DNA from: UBA7803 sp041686955
GTDB taxonomy: Bacteria; Pseudomonadota; Gammaproteobacteria; Pseudomonadales; Azotimanducaceae
NCBI GenBank assembly: GCA_041686955.1
Contig: JAWLCV010000030.1
Span: 1-47,933 of the forward strand
Length of the DNA: 47,933 bases
Direction: 5' to 3'
The notes under the pieces are model-generated. The model saw only the letters and a program-made list of their open reading frames with translations. It had not been told where the DNA came from and did not search any database. Shown here one piece after another: positions 42,972 through 47,933 of the stretch. How positions within the stretch are numbered: the stretch's first letter is position 1; each line of letters opens with the position of its first letter. A program made the translations under genes and the position numbers.

Positions 42972-44189
42972 TCACGCCGCCTCGGCCACCACCCGCTGGG
43001 CTCGAGCCGCCACCAGCAGCGGCACCATGAGTCCGGCAAAGATGGCCAGGGTGGCGCCGGCCAGCAGCCACAACGTCGTGCTCATGCCCCACAGGTCCAG
43101 CACCTGACCCACCCACGGGCCGGTCACCGCGAAGGCGCCGCGGAAGCCGAAGCTGGCCAGGGAGTTCGCCGTTGCCCGGAAGTTGCCGGGAACCCGGCGG
43201 TTCAGCGCTTCCTGCAGCACCACCAGGCCCATGCCCCGGGCGACGAAGAAGCTGGCGCTGGCGACGAAGCCGCCGGCCGCGCCCAGCAGATCGAGCCCGA
43301 GATACCCGGCCGCCGGCAACAGCCCCACGAGCACCAGCAGCCCCGAGGTGCCGAGCCTCGCCTCGGCCAGGTGCGCCCAGCGCCCCGACATGGCCGCCAG
43401 CGCCGTGAGCGCCGCCCACAGATAACCGAAGGCGCCCAGCGGTATGCCCTGCTGCTGCCACAGCTCCTGGATGAGCCACACCGCGTAGAAGGTGGTGAGG
43501 CTCCAGATGCACAGCGCCAGGAACGTCAGGCGCAGCACCCGGCTGTCCGCCAGGAGGTGCCGGCAGATGCGCCCCATGTTGCGCAGGTGCCCCGACTGGT
43601 CGAGCCGCGCCACCGGCGGCTCCACCAGGCGCAGCGACAACAGCAGCGGCACCCAGCCCACCAGCGCCTGAACCCAGACCACCAGATCCATGGAAACGAG
43701 CAGCAACAGGCTGCACACCACCGCCGCTGCGGCCTCGGAGATGGTGCGCATGGAGTACAGCCGCCCCACCACCTGGCGCTGCTGGTCCTGGCCGCGGCCG
43801 AGGGCCGCTTCGCTGTCGTAGAGCAACGCGATGTCTGCGCCGGATATGAGACTGCTCGAGACGCCGAGCGCGATCTCGAACAGGGCCAATCCGGCAAACC
43901 CGTCGGCGAATACCAGCAGGCTGTGGCCGATTCCGGCCACCACCGAGCCCACCACCAGGGTGGGCTTGCGGCCGAGCAGGTCGGCGGCGTAGCCGGAGGG
44001 CACCTCGGTCACCAGAACGGCCAGCGCGAACAGTGCCTGCAGGGTGAAGACCTCCTGCATCTCCAGCCCCTTCGACTGAAAGAAGGGCACGGCGATGGGC
44101 ACGATCACCAGGAACACCTGGAAGAATCCCAGGGCCAGGGTCGTGGTCAGATTTCTCTGCAGGGTCTGTTGTGTCGACCGCGCGTTCAT
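42972..44189 (-). CDS. MFS transporter
   Basis: A 405-residue inner-membrane carrier with about 12 helices. The conserved loop between helices 2 and 3 reads EVPSGYAADLLGRKP. Substrate unknown; the family includes drug and metabolite exporters. It is convergent with the Rho-N-like gene (7-bp gap). Its ATG at 44189 has only a weak ribosome site. About 285 bp upstream, a promoter, a 35-codon leader ORF and a strong hairpin suggest control by attenuation. Confidence 0.9.
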   Translation of the reverse strand: MNARSTQQTLQRNLTTTLALGFFQVFLVIVPIAVPFFQSKGLEMQEVFTLQALFALAVLVTEVPSGYAADLLGRKPTLVVGSVVAGIGHSLLVFADGFAGLALFEIALGVSSSLISGADIALLYDSEAALGRGQDQQRQVVGRLYSMRTISEAAAAVVCSLLLLVSMDLVVWVQALVGWVPLLLSLRLVEPPVARLDQSGHLRNMGRICRHLLADSRVLRLTFLALCIWSLTTFYAVWLIQELWQQQGIPLGAFGYLWAALTALAAMSGRWAHLAEARLGTSGLLVLVGLLPAAGYLGLDLLGAAGGFVASASFFVARGMGLVVLQEALNRRVPGNFRATANSLASFGFRGAFAVTGPWVGQVLDLWGMSTTLWLLAGATLAIFAGLMVPLLVAARAQRVVAEAA

Positions 44190-44233
44190 GGATCTTGCTC
44201 TCGCTCGTCGTTGTTGTTGTTCGCTCCCATAAC

Positions 44234-44272
44234 GAAGAACCCCGGAGGCTTTGGGGCTCTCCGGGGTTCTTC
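44234..44272 (-). terminator. Perfect 14-bp hairpin in the MFS leader
   Basis: GAAGAACCCCGGAG at 44234-44247 is the exact reverse complement of 44259-44272, with an 11-base loop between. The stem ends in TTCTTC on either strand, so it may terminate transcription both ways, but there is no long T-run. It lies 27 bases after the stop of the leader ORF and 44 bases before the MFS start, the position expected for an attenuator. Confidence 0.6.
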
Positions 44273-44299
44273 ATGCACGTCGCTCACGTTCGATGAAGC

Positions 44300-44407
44300 T
44301 TATCCGCTCGAGCCGCCTCCTTCCGGGCCCATGGCCACCACGCAGGCGCGCAGCCACTGCGCCACCACGGTGGTGTCCAGGAATTCGATGTGGATGATGG
44401 AGTTCAT
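44300..44407 (-). CDS. Putative 35-residue leader peptide of the MFS gene
   Basis: A 35-codon ORF (MNSIIHIEFLDTTVVAQW... ending GGGSSG) on the minus strand between a sigma70-like promoter and a strong hairpin. It contains two Val-Val-Ala runs encoded by GTGGTGGC repeats and several Ile. The coding part is full of pairing elements: CACCACGGTGGTG (44363-44375) and GCGCAG/CTGCGC (44348-44362); GGAGGC (44320-44315, minus) could pair with GCCTCC inside the hairpin. No convincing ribosome site is visible, which lowers confidence. It is not a peptide I recognise. Confidence 0.4.
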   Translation of the reverse strand: MNSIIHIEFLDTTVVAQWLRACVVAMGPEGGGSSG

Positions 44408-44449
44408 CGTAGGTGCGTTTACATTTCTGTCGGGAAAACGAGGCGCGGG

Positions 44450-44478
44450 ATCATCCTCCTCTCACCCGCGAGTGTCAA
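44450..44478 (-). promoter_or_regulatory. Sigma70-type promoter upstream of the MFS leader
   Basis: On the minus strand, TTGACA (44478-44473) and GATGAT (44455-44450) are separated by 17 bp. The -35 is perfect; the -10 matches four of six. The transcript would start near 44443 and include the leader ORF and hairpin before the MFS gene. Confidence 0.6.
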
Positions 44479-44495
44479 CCGGAAATCGCGTATCG

Positions 44496-44532
44496 GCCGC
44501 CACGCGCCGCGGGCTGGCCCGCGGCGGGCGGC
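44496..44532 (+). other. Strong GC hairpin before the Gfo/Idh gene
   Basis: CGCCGCGGG (44505-44513) and CCCGCGGCG (44518-44526) form a 9-bp stem with the loop CTGG. GCCGCC (44496-44501) and GGCGGC (44527-44532) extend it across a 3-base bulge. TTCTCC follows on the plus strand. It lies 38 bases before the oxidoreductase start and just behind the minus-strand promoter. In the 381-bp gap 44190-44570 I see only this, the MFS leader and its hairpin. Confidence 0.5.
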
Positions 44533-44570
44533 TTCTCCATACTGGCGGGAATCCATCGGCGAGCCATTCC

Positions 44571-45632
44571 ATGACCCTCAAGGTCGGCCTGATCGGCTGC
44601 GGTCACATCGGCACCTTCCACGCCCGAAACCTGAAGACCATCCAGAGCCGTGGGCTCGAGGACATCAGCTACCACGCCGTTTGCGATCTGGAAATCGCCC
44701 GGGCAGAGCGTTTCGCCGCCGTAGCCGGATGCCCGGTGGTGACGGACAACGCGGGGGACGTGATCGAGCTGTGCGATGCGGTGTACGTGTGCACGGAGAC
44801 CGCGGAGCATCCTCATCTGGTGGCTGCCGCCGCAGCAGCGGGCACCCATCTGTTCTGCGAGAAGCCGCTCGCCAAGTCACTGGAAGAGGCCGAGCGAATG
44901 GCGACCACGGTGAACGCCGCCGGCATCACCCATCAGGTGGGCCTGGTGCTCAACTACAGCCCCGTCTACCGGGTGCTGGCCGACCTGCTCGCGGACGATC
45001 ACGGGGCATTGCTCACGGCGCACCTCCGGGACGATCAGTTCTTCCCGGTGGGCGGCCACTACGGCTCCACCTGGCGCGCGGACGTAGAGCGGGCCGGCGG
45101 CGGCACCCTGCTGGAGCATTCCATCCACGACGTGGACCTGCTCTCCCGGCTGTTCGGGCCCATCGAGCGGGTGCGCTGCCGTATCCGCAACGTGGCCGGC
45201 TACCCGGGCATCGAGGACGTGGCGCTGGTGACCCTGGAGCACAGCGGCGGGCATCAGACCACCCTGTCGTCGGTGTGGCACCGGGTGGGCAGCCGGCCCT
45301 CCAGCCGGCATCTGGAGGTGTTCTGCGAGCACGCCCGGTTCGAGACCTTCGACGACTACTTCGGCACTCTGAGCATCGAGGTGGAAGACGAAGCTGCGGT
45401 GACGCTGTCCTCCGACGAGGTGCTCTCCCGATTCATGGCGCTGGAAGGGCTCCACACCCGGGACGAGGATCTGCGCAGCCTGGCGGGACTGTCGGACCGG
45501 CGCTTCGTCCAGGCTGCCGTCGCGGGCGCGGCCTCCGTGCCGAACTTCCACCACGCCCTCGAGGCCCACCGCATCGTCGACGCCTGCTACCGCAGCGCCG
45601 CCGAGGACCGGGAAGTGGAGATCGCCCGCTGA
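44571..45632 (+). CDS. Gfo/Idh/MocA family oxidoreductase
   Basis: A 353-residue NAD(P)-dependent oxidoreductase for sugars, inositols or related polyols. The nucleotide site GLIGCGHIGTFHARN opens the protein, and the EKP motif (FCEKPLAKS) is present. In the C-terminal domain, GGGTLLEHSIHDVDLLSRLFG carries the usual H-D pair. The ATG at 44571 is the only start that puts the nucleotide site at the N terminus; the much longer open frame upstream is a shadow of the MFS gene. Substrate unknown. Confidence 0.9.
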   Translation: MTLKVGLIGCGHIGTFHARNLKTIQSRGLEDISYHAVCDLEIARAERFAAVAGCPVVTDNAGDVIELCDAVYVCTETAEHPHLVAAAAAAGTHLFCEKPLAKSLEEAERMATTVNAAGITHQVGLVLNYSPVYRVLADLLADDHGALLTAHLRDDQFFPVGGHYGSTWRADVERAGGGTLLEHSIHDVDLLSRLFGPIERVRCRIRNVAGYPGIEDVALVTLEHSGGHQTTLSSVWHRVGSRPSSRHLEVFCEHARFETFDDYFGTLSIEVEDEAAVTLSSDEVLSRFMALEGLHTRDEDLRSLAGLSDRRFVQAAVAGAASVPNFHHALEAHRIVDACYRSAAEDREVEIAR

Positions 45633-45717
45633 CGAGACGGGCCCGTGAAGGCCACCGCCTTGGTGCCGGCACCCCTTTCCCGGTAAGCTTCCAGGATTCC
45701 CGCTATCCCCGGAAACC

Positions 45718-47520
45718 ATGAGCGGCCTGGATCTCGGAATCATCGGCAACGGGATGGTCAGCGCGCTGGTGAACCGGCGCGCCGACTTGGTGTGGTACTG
45801 CTACCCGCGTTTCGACGGCGATCCCGTGTTCTGCAGCCTGGTCAACGGCGACCCGCAGAACCCCCACCCGGACGGCACCTTCGGGCTCGAGCTCGATGCC
45901 CTGGCGTCGAGCTCCCAGAGCTATGTGGAGAACACCGCCGTGCTGAGAACGGAGCTGGAAGGCCGCTCCGGGGCGGCGCTGGAGGTGCTGGATTTCTGCC
46001 CGCGGTTTCGTCACTACGGCCGCTACTTCCACCCCAGCACGGTGATCCGGATCATCCGCCCGCTGCGGGGCGACCCGCGTATCCGCATCCGGCTACGGCC
46101 CATGAGCGACTACGGCGCCGAACGCTGCGTCACCACCCACGGCACCAACCACCTGCGCTTCGTCGGCTCCCCCGGCGGGGTCATACGTGCCACCACCAAC
46201 GCGTCCATCAGCGCGCTGGTGGAGGAGACGCCGTTCGTGCTCGATCGGCCCGTGGCCGTGGTTCTCACCGCCGACGAGAGCCTCCAGGAAGCGCCCCTCG
46301 ACGTGGCGGAGCGGTTCCTGCGCAACACGGTGGACTACTGGCAGAGCTGGGTGCGCCGCCTGTCCATACCCTTCGAATGGCAGGACGAGGTGATCCGTGC
46401 CGCCATCACGCTGAACCTGTCGGTGTTCCGGGACACGGGCGCCATCATCGCCGCTCCCACCACGTCGCTGCCGGAGGCGGCGAACATGACGCGCAACTGG
46501 GATTACCGGCTGTGCTGGCTGCGTGACAGCTACTTCGTGGTGCGGGCCCTCAATCGCCTGGGGGCCACCAACGCCATGGAGGACTTCCTGCGCTACATCA
46601 GCAATCTGGTGGCGACCCTCGATGCCAGCGGCGGCGTGGAGCTGCAACCCGTCTACGGCATCAACGGCGCGGCACGGCTCGAGGAGACGGAAGTACCCCA
46701 CTTGTCCGGGTATCACGGCACGGGGCCCGTGCGGGTGGGCAACCAGGCCTACGCGCAGCGCCAGCACGACGTCTACGGCGCCGTGGTGATGGCCCTGACC
46801 CAGCTCATGTTCGACGCACGTATCACCACGGTGCACCGCGAAGCCCTGCTGCCCAGGCTGGAGCGGGTGGGCCAGCTCGCGGTGGACTACTTCGAGCAGC
46901 CGGACGCCGGCATCTGGGAGTTCCGCGGCCGGGCGCTGGTGCACACCTACTCGTGCCTCATGTGCTGGGCCGCCTGCGACCGCCTGGGTCGCATCGCCGA
47001 CCACCTGGGGGATGAGGAGCGGGCGGCCCGCTGGCACGCCGAGGCCCGGCGGATGCACGAGACCATCCTGGCCCAGGCGTGGTGCGACCGGCGCAACAGT
47101 TTCGTCGCCACCTTCGGCGGCGAGACCCTGGATGCTTCGCTGCTGCAGATGTTCGAGCTCGGCTTCCTGCCCCCGGACGACCCGCGGATGCTGGGCACCC
47201 TGGCCGCCGTGGAACGGGAGCTCCTCTGCGACGGCTTCGTCTACCGCTACCTCGAGGAGGACGACTTCGGCGCGCCCGAGAACGCATTCGTGGTCTGCAC
47301 GTTCTGGCTGGTGGACGCGCTGGCCATGGTGGGCCGGCGCGAGGAGGCCCGGCACATCTACGAGCGCCTGCTCGAGTGCCGCAATCACCTGGGGCTGATG
47401 GCGGAACACATCGACCCCAGGACCAACGAAATGTGGGGCAACTTCCCCCAGACTTACTCCATGGTGGGCATCATCAACTGCGCGCAACGGCTGTCGACGC
47501 GCTGGGAGGACGCAATTTGA
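45718..47520 (+). CDS. Glycoside hydrolase family 15 protein
   Basis: A 600-residue GH15 enzyme, the family of glucoamylases and of actinobacterial trehalases. The substrate-site region TRNWDYRLCWLRDSYF, the central GNQAYAQRQHDVYG and the likely catalytic base E521 (GAPENAFVVCTFWLVDAL) are present, and the protein ends NFPQTYSMVGIINCA. No signal peptide, so it acts in the cytosol. The stop overlaps the start of otsA by two bases, so it is coupled to trehalose synthesis; a trehalase or glucan-trimming role is possible. Confidence 0.9.
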   Translation: MSGLDLGIIGNGMVSALVNRRADLVWYCYPRFDGDPVFCSLVNGDPQNPHPDGTFGLELDALASSSQSYVENTAVLRTELEGRSGAALEVLDFCPRFRHYGRYFHPSTVIRIIRPLRGDPRIRIRLRPMSDYGAERCVTTHGTNHLRFVGSPGGVIRATTNASISALVEETPFVLDRPVAVVLTADESLQEAPLDVAERFLRNTVDYWQSWVRRLSIPFEWQDEVIRAAITLNLSVFRDTGAIIAAPTTSLPEAANMTRNWDYRLCWLRDSYFVVRALNRLGATNAMEDFLRYISNLVATLDASGGVELQPVYGINGAARLEETEVPHLSGYHGTGPVRVGNQAYAQRQHDVYGAVVMALTQLMFDARITTVHREALLPRLERVGQLAVDYFEQPDAGIWEFRGRALVHTYSCLMCWAACDRLGRIADHLGDEERAARWHAEARRMHETILAQAWCDRRNSFVATFGGETLDASLLQMFELGFLPPDDPRMLGTLAAVERELLCDGFVYRYLEEDDFGAPENAFVVCTFWLVDALAMVGRREEARHIYERLLECRNHLGLMAEHIDPRTNEMWGNFPQTYSMVGIINCAQRLSTRWEDAI

Positions 47521-47933
47521 GACTGGTGGTGATCTCCAACCGGGTGCCGCTGCCCACGGCGAAGACGGGCGCCGGAGGGCTGGCGGTTGCGCTCAGGGAT
47601 GCCCTCTCCGAGACCGGCGGCATCTGGTTCGGCTGGAGCGGCAGCCAGACCGCGGAGCGCAAGTCCGTGCCGTCGGTGGTCCACGAGGACAACATCGCAT
47701 TCACCACCCTGCCCCTGACCCAGCGGGACTTCGACCGCTACTACCTCGGCTACTCCAACAGCGTGCTCTGGCCCCTGTTCCACGAGCGCCTCCACGCCAT
47801 GGAATACCAGGAGACGTTCCGCGCCGCCTACGAGGACGTCAACGCCTACTTCGGCCAGGTGGCGGCGTCGCTGCTCGCGCCCGGCGACGTGGTCTGGGTG
47901 CAGGACTATCACCTGATTCCCCTCGGCCGCGAG
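47517..47933 (+). CDS. otsA: Trehalose-6-phosphate synthase, N-terminal part
   Basis: The first 139 codons of OtsA, cut by the end of the window. It joins UDP-glucose (or GDP-glucose) and glucose-6-phosphate. The N-terminal LVVISNRVPLP, the glycine-rich GGLAVAL loop, IWFGWSG and VWVQDYHLIPLG are diagnostic. The start is a TTG overlapping the GH15 stop (TTGA), preceded by GGGAGGACGCAAT, a strong ribosome site that decides this start. Confidence 0.93.
   Translation, partial: MRLVVISNRVPLPTAKTGAGGLAVALRDALSETGGIWFGWSGSQTAERKSVPSVVHEDNIAFTTLPLTQRDFDRYYLGYSNSVLWPLFHERLHAMEYQETFRAAYEDVNAYFGQVAASLLAPGDVVWVQDYHLIPLGRE

Noticed and set aside
42643..44274. A minus-strand ATG at 44274 (MKNPGEPQSLRG...) as an alternative start or second leader
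   Set aside because: The ATG lies at the base of the 14-bp hairpin and the frame runs through the MFS gene out of phase with it, so it is a by-product of the stem sequence.
44414..44452. A 12-codon ORF directly after GAGGAGG on the minus strand
   Set aside because: The ribosome site touches the ATG with no spacing, and the ORF begins within the predicted -10 box, so it would not be transcribed from that promoter.

Overview
The window is GC-rich bacterial DNA, packed with genes and with no rRNA or tRNA gene that I can see. A TonB-dependent receptor, a TRAP transporter with its TatT lipoprotein, a long PAS-GGDEF-EAL protein and BON/SYLF envelope proteins point to a Gram-negative proteobacterium, probably a gammaproteobacterium. 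The exact lineage is inference. Against that background the set of genes for coenzyme F420 is unexpected, because F420 is mainly known from actinobacteria and archaea.

Layout. Positions 1-138 hold a heptamer-based inverted repeat. 139-3737 hold a flavin monooxygenase, a TesB-type thioesterase and an NADP-dependent oxidoreductase. 3774-7763 carry a heterodimeric ABC exporter preceded by a promoter, a 31-codon leader ORF and two mutually exclusive RNA hairpins, which together look like a ribosome-controlled attenuator. 7736-10858 (minus) is an acyl-CoA dehydrogenase pair plus a DUF523/DUF1722 protein. 11009-15097 hold a ferritin-like protein, a YjbQ protein and a c-di-GMP turnover protein. 15090-19585 (minus) is a TRAP operon (TatT-DctP-DctQ-DctM) headed by a probable CHAD-like protein with an internal 12-bp tandem repeat.

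19672-33193 is the F420 and redox region. It has an enoyl-CoA hydratase, a luciferase-like (LLM) oxidoreductase, a serine hydrolase and a minus-strand operon CMD-SDR-glucokinase facing an HxlR regulator across two matching palindromes. A second LLM oxidoreductase and a PNPOx-fold protein follow. Then comes the compact plus-strand run npdG-cofE-cofD-cofC-fbiC, which should provide F420 and F420H2 for these flavin/deazaflavin enzymes.

33203-40659 is a LysR regulator followed by a TonB receptor, HyuA-like and HyuB-like subunits and a small zinc-ribbon protein. It reads as an uptake and ATP-dependent carboxylation (or hydantoinase) module. 40684-42964 holds stress-type genes: a BON lipoprotein on the minus strand, and SYLF, DJ-1/PfpI and Rho-N-like proteins on the plus strand. 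42972-44478 (minus) is an MFS transporter with its own upstream leader ORF and a perfect 14-bp hairpin. 44571-47933 holds a Gfo/Idh/MocA oxidoreductase, a GH15 glycosidase and the start of trehalose-6-phosphate synthase, which runs off the window.

The most novel signals are the two transporter genes with leader-peptide and hairpin architecture, above all the ABC one, and the complete F420 locus next to its likely client enzymes.
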